Assembly: GCF_014190775.1 (NCBI RefSeq)
Contig: NZ_JACHVP010000001.1
Span: 372,001 to 436,000 of the forward strand
DNA: 64,000 bases
Reading direction: 5' to 3'
Source of the DNA: Leifsonia aquatica
GTDB taxonomy: Bacteria; Actinomycetota; Actinomycetes; Actinomycetales; Microbacteriaceae
Shown here: positions 8,726 through 17,070 of the stretch, in pieces
How positions within the stretch are numbered: position 1 is the stretch's first letter
How the letters are laid out: each line of letters begins with the position of its first letter
Notes under the pieces: generated by a model
Told to the model about the DNA's origin: nothing
The model's input: only the letters and a program-made list of their open reading frames with translations
The model's database searches: none
Program-made: the position numbers and the translations under genes

Positions 8726-8837
8726 CGGCTCCACCACCCGACGCGGTGTCCTCGCCGTCGTTCGGCGTCCCGGTGCCGTTCCCCGAACCGTCGGGCAGAT
8801 CGTCCGGATCGGGTCGTGCGTCCTTGTCGTGGTCCAT
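8715..8837 (-). CDS. Small acidic protein (40 aa), first of a tandem pair
   Basis: A 40-residue hydrophilic ORF starting MDHDKDARPDPDDLPDGSG and ending GGGADDR. It has a good ribosome site (AAGGGG) and is first in a four-gene run (this, the 34-residue ORF, the unknown acidic protein, NIPSNAP). It is Asp/Gly/Pro-rich and probably disordered. I recognise no family. Confidence 0.55.
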   Translation of the reverse strand: MDHDKDARPDPDDLPDGSGNGTGTPNDGEDTASGGGADDR

Positions 8838-8908
8838 GCGGATACCCCTTCTATCGGTTGCGCTGCGACAGTACGCCGGGAGGGGAGGCGGCGTCAGGGG
8901 GTTGCGGA

Positions 8909-9448
8909 TCAGCCGACGGAGGGTGCGACGGTCGTCCGCGCCGAGAGATCCCGCAGCGCGGAGCCGGCCTCCGCGACCATCGCGTCGATGCTCCGCCCCG
9001 GTGCGATCGCGAGGACGACGCCGCGTTCGTCGCGTTCGAGGGGTTCGAGGAGGTCGAGTTGGCTCGTCAGCAGCGATGCCGGCATGAACTCGTGCGACCG
9101 GCCGGCCAGCCGGCGCTCCAACTCGGAGACGGCGACGTCGAGCTGCACGAACACGGCCGCGGGGAGCCGGAGGCGCAGACGGTCGCGGTAGGCGCGACGC
9201 AACGCGGAGCACGCGATGACGACGTCGCCCGCCGCGGATCCGGTCTCGGCGACGGTGTCGAGCCACGGCCAGCGGTCGGCATCGTCGAGCGGCACGCCCG
9301 CGGCCATCCTGGCCTTGTTGGCGGGGGGATGGAGGTCGTCGGCGTCGAGGAATCCGCGGCCGAGGGATGCCGCCAGTGCCGCCCCGAAGACCGACTTGCC
9401 AGAGCCGGAGACGCCCATCACGACGACGACGGCCGGGGCGTCGCTCAC
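8909..9448 (-). CDS. gntK: Gluconokinase
   Basis: A 179-residue kinase of the GntK family. It has the P-loop GVSGSGKS near residue 12, the substrate motif DADDLHPPANKARMAAG, DDADRWPWL and the ACSALRRAYRDRLR segment, all diagnostic. It phosphorylates gluconate (or a related aldonate) to the 6-phosphate in the cytoplasm. It starts with GTG overlapping the stop of the upstream monooxygenase-like gene, as the last gene of the lacI operon. Its association with the divergent transporter cluster implies a sugar acid as intermediate. Confidence 0.92.
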   Translation of the reverse strand: MSDAPAVVVVMGVSGSGKSVFGAALAASLGRGFLDADDLHPPANKARMAAGVPLDDADRWPWLDTVAETGSAAGDVVIACSALRRAYRDRLRLRLPAAVFVQLDVAVSELERRLAGRSHEFMPASLLTSQLDLLEPLERDERGVVLAIAPGRSIDAMVAEAGSALRDLSARTTVAPSVG

Positions 9449-9756
9449 AGGAGCCCCTGCTCCTCGCCGCCGACCGGGATCGGCGTCATGGTGGTCACGG
9501 TGGTCGGGGCGGCGAGCAGGTCGCCGACGGCCGCGTTCAGGGCGACGACGGCCGCTCCCTCTGCGTGGGCCTGCAGGAGCTCGGGGGCCGTCCACTTCTC
9601 GATCATCGTGATCGTGCCGTCGGACGCGGCGTGGATGGCGTAGAGCAGGCAGCCCTCCTCGGCGTGGACGGCAGGGATCGTGGCGCGCAGCGCATCGACG
9701 AGCTCGTCGCGGCGGCCTTCGAGCGGGTGGAACACGGCGGTGACGACGACGGTCAT
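9445..9756 (-). CDS. Antibiotic-biosynthesis monooxygenase-like (ABM/YgiN) protein
   Basis: A 103-residue ABM-domain protein (TAVFHPLEGRRDELVDALR, AEEGCLLYAIHAASD, EKWTAPELLQAHAEG), resembling YgiN quinol monooxygenases. Such proteins often sit in sugar catabolic operons, where some act as accessory enzymes or mutarotase-like proteins; the role here is unknown. It lies 24 bp after lacI and overlaps gntK. Confidence 0.85.
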   Translation of the reverse strand: MTVVVTAVFHPLEGRRDELVDALRATIPAVHAEEGCLLYAIHAASDGTITMIEKWTAPELLQAHAEGAAVVALNAAVGDLLAAPTTVTTMTPIPVGGEEQGLL

Positions 9757-9780
9757 GGGGTCTCCAAAGGGATCGGGATG

Positions 9781-10818
9781 TCAGAGCCCGCGGACGGCGG
9801 GACTCAGGGCGGCAGTGCTGGACCGCAGGATGAACTCGGCATCCACGTGGATGCGCCGGGGCGCCTCCGGGAGGTTGCCCTTCGCGCGACCGACGGCGAG
9901 CTCGACCGAATGGAGGGCCAACATGTCGATCGGCTGCCGGATGGCCGAGAGGGGTGGCGACACGAGCTCGGTCCACGGATTGTCGTCGAACACGATGACG
10001 CTCAGGTCGTCGGGGACGAGTGCGTCCGCCTGCTTGAGCGCGTGCAGGGCGGAGGGGACCTGCGCCGTGTTTCCGATGATCAGCGCGGTCGGCGGGATCG
10101 GGAGGGCCAGCAGGGAGGCGACGGCATCCCGGCCCGCATCGCCACGGAACGGGATGGCGCGGACGAGGTCGTCGCGCACCTCCAGGCCGGCCGCCGTCAT
10201 CGTGCGGCGGAAACCCGCCACCCGGTCGCGCCCGGTGGAGGTCGTCAGCGGCCCGGAGATGAACGCGATGGCCTCGTGCCCGAGGTCGATGAGGTGCTGG
10301 GTCGTCACCTCCGACGAGGCGTCGTTGCTGATCGAGACGACGTCGATCTGGGGGAGCTCCTCGATCTCGCGGTCGACGAAGACCACGCTGATGCCGAGCT
10401 CGAGAAGCCGCGACCACTTGTCGATGTTGCCGCCGGTCGGGGTGGCGATGACCGACGACACCGAGCGGCCGATGAGGTTGTCGATGGATTCCGCCTCCAG
10501 GTGCGGATCCTCCTGGGTCGTCAGCAGCACGACGTGCACGCCACGGGCGCGGGCCTCCCACACGACGCGGTCGGCGAGACGGGCGAAGAACGGGTTGACG
10601 AGGTCGGCGAGCACCAGGCCGATCGTGGGCGCGCCACGGTGCTGCAGCTCGCGGGCCGCCGCCCGGGGCTGGTATCCGAGTCGCTCGATGACCTCGACGA
10701 CCTTCGCCCGGGTGAGGGGCGCGACGGGACCCGTGCCGTCGTTGAGGACGCGGGAGACCACGGCGACCGACACGTCGGCCTCGCGTGCGACATCGCGGAT
10801 CGTCGCTGGTTTCTTCAC
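9781..10818 (-). CDS. LacI-family repressor of sugar-acid divergon
   Basis: A 345-residue LacI/GalR regulator. The N-terminal DNA-binding domain (TIRDVAREADVSVAVVSRVLN, residues 6-26, hinge to about 60) is followed by a periplasmic-binding-protein-like sensor (GLVLADLVNPFFARLADRV and later VIVFDDNPWTELVSPPLSAI). It is divergent from the transporter operon and heads its own operon with the ABM gene and gntK. A matching LacI-type operator lies just downstream of the rightward promoter. The effector is probably a sugar or sugar acid. Confidence 0.92.
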   Translation of the reverse strand: MKKPATIRDVAREADVSVAVVSRVLNDGTGPVAPLTRAKVVEVIERLGYQPRAAARELQHRGAPTIGLVLADLVNPFFARLADRVVWEARARGVHVVLLTTQEDPHLEAESIDNLIGRSVSSVIATPTGGNIDKWSRLLELGISVVFVDREIEELPQIDVVSISNDASSEVTTQHLIDLGHEAIAFISGPLTTSTGRDRVAGFRRTMTAAGLEVRDDLVRAIPFRGDAGRDAVASLLALPIPPTALIIGNTAQVPSALHALKQADALVPDDLSVIVFDDNPWTELVSPPLSAIRQPIDMLALHSVELAVGRAKGNLPEAPRRIHVDAEFILRSSTAALSPAVRGL

Positions 10819-10866
10819 CGGTACCTCCTGTGGTCGTGCTCAGCCTAATGATGTCCGCCCCCGTGT

Positions 10867-10911
10867 TTGACGCGGAGAACGGGTAGTGGTACAAAAGTGT
10901 AACCGTTACCA
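10867..10911 (+). promoter_or_regulatory. Promoter and LacI-type operator for sugar-acid operon
   Basis: TTGACG (10867-10872), 17 bp, then TACAAA (10890-10895) form a plausible sigma-70-type promoter reading right. Immediately after it, TGTAACCGTTACCA (10898-10911) fits the LacI-family pattern with a central CG, differing from TGnAAnCGnTTnCA at one position. Placement at the transcription start suits repression by the divergent LacI protein. Confidence 0.75.
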
Positions 10912-10997
10912 CTCACCAACGCGAACGACGATGGAGTCGGGCCGACCTTCGGCCGAACACACGATCTCCCAGCCGTCGCACGACAGGAAAGGCGATC

Positions 10998-12341
10998 GTG
11001 AACCTTCACTCCCTCCTCCAGCAGCGCGAGACCGAAGGCCGCCCGATCCGCGTCGGCCTCATCGGCGCCGGCCGGTTCGGCACGATGTACCTCGCTCAGG
11101 CCAGGAACATCCCCGGTGTCCACGTCGTGGCCATCGCCGACATCAACGTGGCGCGCGCTCAGGGCGCCTTCGAACTCGTCGGATGGCCGGCGGAGCAGAT
11201 GGCGTCCACGATCGAGGAGGCCATCGCCCACCGCACGACGACGATCGTCCCCGACTCGGCCCAGCTGTTCGATGCCGACATCGACGTGATCGTCGAGGCC
11301 ACCGGCAACCCGATCGTCGGGATCGACCACGCCCTCAAGGCGATCGCCACGGGCAAGCACATCATCATGGTCACGGTCGAGGCGGATGCGCTCGCCGGAC
11401 CGGCGCTCGCGCGCCGCGCCGAGGAGGCGGGGGTCGTCTACTCGATGGCCTTCGGTGACCAGCCCGCGCTCATCATGGAGCTCGTCGACTGGGCGCGCAG
11501 CTCCGGCTTCGACGTGGTCTGCGCCGGCAAGGGCGCGAAGTACCTCCCGCACTATCACGAGATGAACCCCGACAACGTCTGGGACAACTGGGAGTTCTCG
11601 AAGGAGCTCACCGAGTCGGGGCAGCTCAACCCCTACATGCACACCTCCTTCCGCGACGGCACGAAAGCCGCCATCGAGATGGCGGCCGTGGCGAACGCGG
11701 CCGGCCTGACCCCGTCGGATGAAGGGCTCACCTTCACGCCGGGCAACATCGAGGAGATCGCGACGATCTGCCGGCCCTCCGACGTCGGCGGCGTGCTCGC
11801 CAACGGCGGATCGGTCGACGTGATGTCGAGCGTCACCCGCGACGGAGAGTGGATCCCGTTCAACACCCAGGAAGGCGTGTTCGTGGTCGTGAAGGCGACC
11901 AACGACTATGTCTCGGGATGCTTCACCGAGTACCCGTGGCACCCGGACCCCACCGGCCAGTACGCCGCCCTCTACCGCCCGTACCACTACGTCGGCCTGG
12001 AGCTGAACATCTCCATCGCCAACGCCGCCCTGCTCGGCGTCGCCACCGGGTCGCCCATCGGGTTCCACGGCGACGTCGTCGCGACCGCCAAGAAGGACCT
12101 CGCCGCCGGCGAGTTCCTCGACGGCGAGGGCGGGTACACCGTGTGGGGCAAGCTCGTCTCCGCAGAGACCTCGGTGCGCGAGCGCCTCCTCCCCGTCGCC
12201 CTCGCCCACCACGTCGAGCTGACGCACGACGTCCCGAAGGGCCGCAGCGTCAGCTGGGACGACGTGATCATCGACGAGTCCCTCGCCACCGCCCTCGAAC
12301 TGCGCCGGGAGACCGAGGCGCTCATCAGCGTCTCCGCCTGA
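10998..12341 (+). CDS. DXR-like (DRL) family NAD(P) oxidoreductase with SAF domain
   Basis: A 447-residue oxidoreductase. The N-terminal Rossmann fold has GLIGAGRFG (20-28) and VEATGNP near 100; the centre carries YLPHYHEMNPDNVWDNW; the C-terminal part (about 330-440, including LAAGEFLDGEGGYTVWG) looks like a SAF domain. This architecture matches the family that includes Brucella DRL, an alternative deoxyxylulose-phosphate reductoisomerase, but most members sit in sugar operons and probably act on other sugars. It is first in the transporter operon and so likely catabolic. The substrate is unknown. Confidence 0.75.
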   Translation: MNLHSLLQQRETEGRPIRVGLIGAGRFGTMYLAQARNIPGVHVVAIADINVARAQGAFELVGWPAEQMASTIEEAIAHRTTTIVPDSAQLFDADIDVIVEATGNPIVGIDHALKAIATGKHIIMVTVEADALAGPALARRAEEAGVVYSMAFGDQPALIMELVDWARSSGFDVVCAGKGAKYLPHYHEMNPDNVWDNWEFSKELTESGQLNPYMHTSFRDGTKAAIEMAAVANAAGLTPSDEGLTFTPGNIEEIATICRPSDVGGVLANGGSVDVMSSVTRDGEWIPFNTQEGVFVVVKATNDYVSGCFTEYPWHPDPTGQYAALYRPYHYVGLELNISIANAALLGVATGSPIGFHGDVVATAKKDLAAGEFLDGEGGYTVWGKLVSAETSVRERLLPVALAHHVELTHDVPKGRSVSWDDVIIDESLATALELRRETEALISVSA

Positions 12342-12348
12342 TCCCGGC

Positions 12349-12378
12349 CCATTCGCCGCGGCCCGCGGCGGAGAATGG
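12349..12378 (+). terminator. Intercistronic hairpin before binding-protein gene
   Basis: CCATTC ... GAATGG outer arms enclose complementary CCGCG / CGCGG arms, giving an interrupted GC-rich stem between the oxidoreductase and the binding-protein gene. There is no T-run. It may give partial termination or stabilise the binding-protein mRNA. Confidence 0.45.
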
Positions 12379-12451
12379 TCCGACAGCAGCGCGGGCACCA
12401 CCCACCCACCACCGATGAGAAGTCCCCCTTCCAATGACGAAAGGAATCACC

Positions 12452-13513
12452 ATGAAGCGACGAGTCGGCAGCATCGCTGCCCTCGCGACCGCATCCGCGG
12501 CCCTGCTCGTGCTCAGCGCGTGCTCAGCGACCCCCGACGGCTCGGCAGGAGGCGGAACCGCAGGCTCCGCCGACCTCGTCTCGCTCGTGCAGACGGGCAA
12601 GAAGACCGATGTCACCGAGGTCGAGAAGGCGCTCGGAACCCCGAAGGCGAAGTCGGACGTCAAGCTCTGCTACGTCACCCGCACCCTGGCCAACGAGTTC
12701 TGGGGCTATGAGCGCGACGGCTTCGAGAGCGAGGCCAAGAAACTGGGCGTCAAGTACCAGACCTTCGCCGTGAACGACGAGTCGTCGATCACGGAACAGC
12801 TGGACAAGGCGCAGAGCGCGCTCAACCAGGGATGCTCCGCCATCCTCGCGTCGCCGATCTCCGCGACCGCCCTCGACACCGTGTTCAAGGCGGCCCTCGC
12901 CAAGGGGGTCCCCGCGATCGTGCTCAATGACGCACAGGGGACGGTGCCCGGCGTCGTCTACGTCGGACCGGACGCCGAGACCATCGGCGAGACGGCGGCG
13001 GACTACATCGCCAAGCAGCTGCCCGACGGCGGCAAGGTCGCCCAGATCGAAGGCGACCCGGGCTCGTCGAACGCGCTGAACCGCGGCAAGGGGTTCAAGG
13101 CCGGTATCGCGAAGAACACCGATCTCGACCTGGTCGCCTCGCAGACGGCGAAGTGGGACACCAACCAGGCCCAGACCATCGCCAACGCGATGCTGACCGC
13201 GAACCCGGACATCAAGGCGTTCTACTCCCAGAACGATGGCATGGGCCTCGGCGTCCAGGCCGCGATCGACGCGAAGGGGCTGACCGGCAAGGTGATGCTC
13301 GTCGGGACCGACGGCATCCCGCAGGCGAAGAAACTGATCAGCGACGGCACGTACACCGCGACGGTGAGCGAGCGGCCGACGACCGAGGGTGAGACGGGCG
13401 TCAAGGTGGCCCTGTGGCTGCTCGACGGCAAGACCGTCCCCGCCTGGGTCGACGTCCCCGCCTTCATCGTCGACAAGCAGAACGTGGCCCAGTACCAGAC
13501 CGGGATGCCCTGA
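12452..13513 (+). CDS. Sugar ABC transporter substrate-binding lipoprotein (RbsB-type)
   Basis: A 353-residue lipoprotein: signal peptide with lipobox LSAC (Cys near 25), then a type I periplasmic-binding fold (LCYVTRTLANEFWGYERDGF, AILASPISATALDTVF, YSQNDGMGLGVQAAID, LVGTDGIPQAKKLI). It captures a sugar outside the membrane for the transporter encoded next. The start is the ATG after AAAGGAATCACC; an earlier in-frame ATG six codons upstream lacks a ribosome site. The ligand is unknown; the cluster suggests a monosaccharide, polyol or sugar acid. Confidence 0.9.
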   Translation: MKRRVGSIAALATASAALLVLSACSATPDGSAGGGTAGSADLVSLVQTGKKTDVTEVEKALGTPKAKSDVKLCYVTRTLANEFWGYERDGFESEAKKLGVKYQTFAVNDESSITEQLDKAQSALNQGCSAILASPISATALDTVFKAALAKGVPAIVLNDAQGTVPGVVYVGPDAETIGETAADYIAKQLPDGGKVAQIEGDPGSSNALNRGKGFKAGIAKNTDLDLVASQTAKWDTNQAQTIANAMLTANPDIKAFYSQNDGMGLGVQAAIDAKGLTGKVMLVGTDGIPQAKKLISDGTYTATVSERPTTEGETGVKVALWLLDGKTVPAWVDVPAFIVDKQNVAQYQTGMP

Positions 13514-13544
13514 CCGGCAGCCCTGATCCAGGACAGGAACCCTC

Positions 13545-15047
13545 ATGACTGACACCCTTCTCGAGATCCGGAACGTCGCGAAGTCGTTCCCCGGGGTGCG
13601 CGCGCTCGACGACGTCAGCTTCGTGCTCCGCCGCGGCGAGGTCCTCACCCTCGCCGGGGAGAACGGAGCGGGCAAGAGCACGCTCCTCGGCATCCTCGGC
13701 GGCTCGATGGCACCCGATCGCGGTTCGGTGACGGTCGACGGCGTCCGGCGCGGTGAGTACTCACCGCGCCGGGCGCTGGCCGAAGGGGTCGTCATCGCCC
13801 ACCAGGAGCCGGCCGTCGTCCCGCAACTCACGGTCGAGCAGAACCTTCTCCTCGGCAAGTCGGGCACGGAGCGGCGCGCCGCCGGGCCGGCCGTCGACGC
13901 GGCACTTGCCGACGTCGCGGCCATGGGCTTCCCGCTGACGAGGAAAACGCGGCTCTCCCGGCTGAGCCCGGCGCAGCGGCACGCGCTCACCATCGCGAAG
14001 TCGTTCGCCTTCGGCGCCAAGATCGTCGCCCTCGACGAGCCGACGACGTCGATGGTCGAGCAGAACGTGGAGGCGGTGCTGACCCGCGTGCGGCAGATCG
14101 CCGCCGATCGCGGCGTCGGAGTGATCTTCGTCTCCCACAAGATGCCCGAGGTCATGACCGTCTCCGACCGGGTCGTCGTACTCCGCGACGGCTCCGTCGG
14201 CTTCGATTCGCTGATCGGCGACACGGACGTCGACGAGATCGTCCGCAAGATGGTCGGCCGCGAGCTCCTCGGCTTCAAGCGGCTTCATCCCGCCCGGGCG
14301 GATGCGCCCGTGGTGTTCCGCGCCACCGGCGTCTCCCGCCCGGACACCGATGCCGTCAACGACATCGCCGTGCGCCGCGGAGAGGTCGTCGGCATCGCGG
14401 GACTCGTCGGCTCCGGCCGCACCGAGTTCCTCCGAGCGATCGTGCGCGCCGACCCGGGATGCGGGGGAGCGCTCGAGATCGAAGGCAAGCGGCTCCGCGT
14501 GCACACGCCGAATGACAGCAGGAACGCCGGGATCGCCTTCATCCCGGAGGACCGCAAGCAGCAGGGCCTCGCTCTGCAGATGCCGGCCTATGCGAACGTC
14601 GCCCTCACCGCCGCCCGCGGCATGGTGGGGCGCGGGCCGTTCATCAGCCCGCGCCACCAGATCGCCGTCGCCACCGAGATCACCGAGTCCCTCGCTCTGC
14701 GGCCGGAGAACGTGCGGCTGCTCGCACGGCAGTTCTCCGGCGGCAACCAGCAGAAGCTCGTGATCGCCAAATGGCTGCGCAGAGGTTCGAAGGTGTTCCT
14801 CTTCGACGAGCCGACCAAGGGAGTCGACGTCGGCGGCAAAGCCGAGATCTACGGTCTGATCGACCAGCTCGCGGCGGCAGGGAACGCCGTCATCGTGGTG
14901 TCGTCCGATCTGCCCGAGATCATCTCCCTCAGCGACCGCGCGCTCGTCATGCGCGCCGGCCGCTTCATCTCCGAGCACACCGGAGACGACATCAACGAAC
15001 AGAGCCTCGTGGCGAGCGCCATGGGGATCGCGAAGGGAACATCATGA
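13545..15047 (+). CDS. Sugar ABC transporter ATPase, RbsA-like (two ATPase domains)
   Basis: A 500-residue double ATPase. The N-domain has Walker A GENGAGKST (near 38), a weak signature (LSPAQRHALTIAKSF) and Walker B ALDEPT. The C-domain has a degenerate P-loop (GLVGSGRTE), a canonical FSGGNQQK signature and LFDEPTKGVDVG. This asymmetry is normal for RbsA/MglA proteins, in which one site is weakly active. It energises the adjacent permease. It overlaps the permease gene by ATGA. Confidence 0.93.
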   Translation: MTDTLLEIRNVAKSFPGVRALDDVSFVLRRGEVLTLAGENGAGKSTLLGILGGSMAPDRGSVTVDGVRRGEYSPRRALAEGVVIAHQEPAVVPQLTVEQNLLLGKSGTERRAAGPAVDAALADVAAMGFPLTRKTRLSRLSPAQRHALTIAKSFAFGAKIVALDEPTTSMVEQNVEAVLTRVRQIAADRGVGVIFVSHKMPEVMTVSDRVVVLRDGSVGFDSLIGDTDVDEIVRKMVGRELLGFKRLHPARADAPVVFRATGVSRPDTDAVNDIAVRRGEVVGIAGLVGSGRTEFLRAIVRADPGCGGALEIEGKRLRVHTPNDSRNAGIAFIPEDRKQQGLALQMPAYANVALTAARGMVGRGPFISPRHQIAVATEITESLALRPENVRLLARQFSGGNQQKLVIAKWLRRGSKVFLFDEPTKGVDVGGKAEIYGLIDQLAAAGNAVIVVSSDLPEIISLSDRALVMRAGRFISEHTGDDINEQSLVASAMGIAKGTS

Positions 15048-16117
15048 GCAACGCGTCAGCGACGCCGCGCAAAGCGCGGAGAGCTCCCGTCAACCTGCAG
15101 GCGCTCGGCATCTTCGGGGCCGCAGCGGTCATCTTCATCATCTTCGGGATTCTCAGCCCGAACTTCCTCACCCTCGACAACCTCCGCGACGTCGCCGTCT
15201 CGGCGTGCGTCAACGCCCTCATCGGCATCGGCCTCACCTTCGTCATCATCACCGGCGGCATCGACCTCTCGGTGGGCTCCATCGCCAGCTTCGTCGGCAT
15301 CGTCTCGGCGAACATGATGGTCAGCGGAGGGGTCGGCGCGTTCCCCGCGCTCGCCGTGGGTCTCGTCCTCGGCTTCCTCGCGGGCGCCGTCAACGGCATC
15401 CTGATCACGGCGCTCAAGCTGCCCCCGTTCATCGCCACCCTCGGCACGATGAGCATCTACCAGGGGCTCGCGTATGTCGTCACCAACGGGACACCGGTCT
15501 ACAACGTGCCGACCGACTTCGTGCTGCTGCTCAACAGCTACATCGGCGGGGTGCCGATCGTGGTGGTCGTCGTCATCGTCGTCGCCATCCTCGCCTGGCT
15601 GCTCCTGCGCCGCACGGTCTTCGGCCAGAACGTGATCGCGACCGGAGGCAGCGAGGAGACCGCGTGGCTGTCCGGTGTGCGCGTCACCCGGGTGAAGATC
15701 CTCGTCTACGGCATCTCCGGTGCGCTCGCCGCTCTCGCGGGGCTCGTGATCGTGGCCCGCATCTCCGCCGCCCAATCGGAGGCGGGGAGCCCGTACCTGC
15801 TGACCGCCATCGCGGCCGCCGTGATCGGTGGAGCGAACCTGATGGGCGGCGAGGGCCGGATCGCCGGAACTCTCGTCGGCGCCCTCATCCTCGGCGCGCT
15901 GACCAACGGTCTGGTGCTCCTGAACGTGCCGAGCTTCTACGAGCAGATCGTCACGGGTGCGGTCGTGCTGATCGCCGTGGCGATCGACCAGGGCAGCAAG
16001 GGCTGGCCGATGATGCGCCGCGGCGGGCGCGACAAGGTGGAGCCCGCTCCGGTGACGTCGTCGGTGTCCGCCCCGGCGCAGGACCAGGGCCAGGATCAGG
16101 GCCAGGTCGTCCGGTGA
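15044..16117 (+). CDS. Sugar ABC transporter permease, RbsC-like
   Basis: A 357-residue inner-membrane permease with about nine or ten helices. Family landmarks are LTFVIITGGIDLSVGS, KLPPFIATLGTM, NVIATGGSEETAWLSGV and AAVIGGANLMGGEG. The C-terminal 40 residues are polar and Gln/Asp-rich. With the binding protein and ATPase it completes a ribose-type (CUT2) importer. Confidence 0.93.
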   Translation: MSNASATPRKARRAPVNLQALGIFGAAAVIFIIFGILSPNFLTLDNLRDVAVSACVNALIGIGLTFVIITGGIDLSVGSIASFVGIVSANMMVSGGVGAFPALAVGLVLGFLAGAVNGILITALKLPPFIATLGTMSIYQGLAYVVTNGTPVYNVPTDFVLLLNSYIGGVPIVVVVVIVVAILAWLLLRRTVFGQNVIATGGSEETAWLSGVRVTRVKILVYGISGALAALAGLVIVARISAAQSEAGSPYLLTAIAAAVIGGANLMGGEGRIAGTLVGALILGALTNGLVLLNVPSFYEQIVTGAVVLIAVAIDQGSKGWPMMRRGGRDKVEPAPVTSSVSAPAQDQGQDQGQVVR

Positions 16118-16134
16118 CGCAGGAGGTGTCCGCG

Positions 16135-17070
16135 GTGGCCGGCGACCAGCTCGCCGGCCACCGCATCCTCGTCACCGGCGGCGCCGGCCTCATCGGGCGC
16201 ACGGTCGTAGACGACCTGGTCGCGCGTGGCGCCGAGGTCTCGGTGCTCGAGGTCGGCGAGCCTCGGGGGGCTGCGAAGGATGCGGTCGAGGGCCGCTGGC
16301 TGGTCGGTTCCGTCAGCGACGCGCGTTTCGTCCGCGATGCCGTCGAGGGGATGGACGCGGTCGTGCACCTCGCGGGCCGGGCCGGCCTCGACCAGGGGGA
16401 GCCGGCAGAGATCTACGAGGCGAACGCGCTGGGCACCTTCCTGATGCTGGATGCTGCGGCTCAGGCCGGAGCGCGCAAGGTCGTGTACGCCTCCAGCATC
16501 AACGCGTCCGGGCTCCCGCTGAACTCGCGCCCCGTCCTCCCCACGCGCTACCCGTGGGACGAGACCGAGCCCGCGGACATCGACGACGCCTACTCGCTCT
16601 CCAAACAGGCCAACGAGGCCGCCGGAGCGGCCGTCGCCGCGCGTTACGGGCTCGCGGTCACCGGCATCCGGTTCCCCCTGGTGCGCGACATCACCGTCGA
16701 CGACGGCACGGTGTTCGCTCAACACATCCGTCGGGCCATGCGGGAGGACCCGCGCCGACAGGCGTGCGAGGGATGGACGTACCTGGACGTCCGCGACGCC
16801 GCCCGAGCAGTGTTCGCGGCGCTGACCCATTCGACTCCCGCAGCCCCGGGCATCCTCGTCGCGAACCCGCTGACCTATCTGCGACAGGACACGGAGACCG
16901 CATTGCGGCGTTTCGCGCCGGAGGTGCCGCGCGCGAGCGTTCCTGGTCGGCACGTCCCGGTCGTGCTCGCGCGATCCGAAGACCTGCTCGGCTTCCGGGC
17001 ATCGATCACGCTCGACGATCTCGGCGCACAGCTGCTCGTGGACCTCGACGACGCGGAAGGTCTGGCATGA
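16135..17070 (+). CDS. NAD-dependent sugar epimerase/dehydrogenase
   Basis: A 311-residue extended-SDR protein. The NAD-binding GGAGLIGR is within the first 25 residues; the catalytic pattern is a Ser in YASSINASG and Y-S-L-S-K in DDAYSLSKQANEAAG. Size and motifs suit uronate or aldose dehydrogenases, which make sugar lactones, as well as epimerases. I prefer GTG 16135, which has a perfect AGGAGG eight bases upstream, over the overlapping GTG at 16114. Next to a lactonase-like gene, a sugar dehydrogenase is the better guess. Confidence 0.8.
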   Translation: MAGDQLAGHRILVTGGAGLIGRTVVDDLVARGAEVSVLEVGEPRGAAKDAVEGRWLVGSVSDARFVRDAVEGMDAVVHLAGRAGLDQGEPAEIYEANALGTFLMLDAAAQAGARKVVYASSINASGLPLNSRPVLPTRYPWDETEPADIDDAYSLSKQANEAAGAAVAARYGLAVTGIRFPLVRDITVDDGTVFAQHIRRAMREDPRRQACEGWTYLDVRDAARAVFAALTHSTPAAPGILVANPLTYLRQDTETALRRFAPEVPRASVPGRHVPVVLARSEDLLGFRASITLDDLGAQLLVDLDDAEGLA

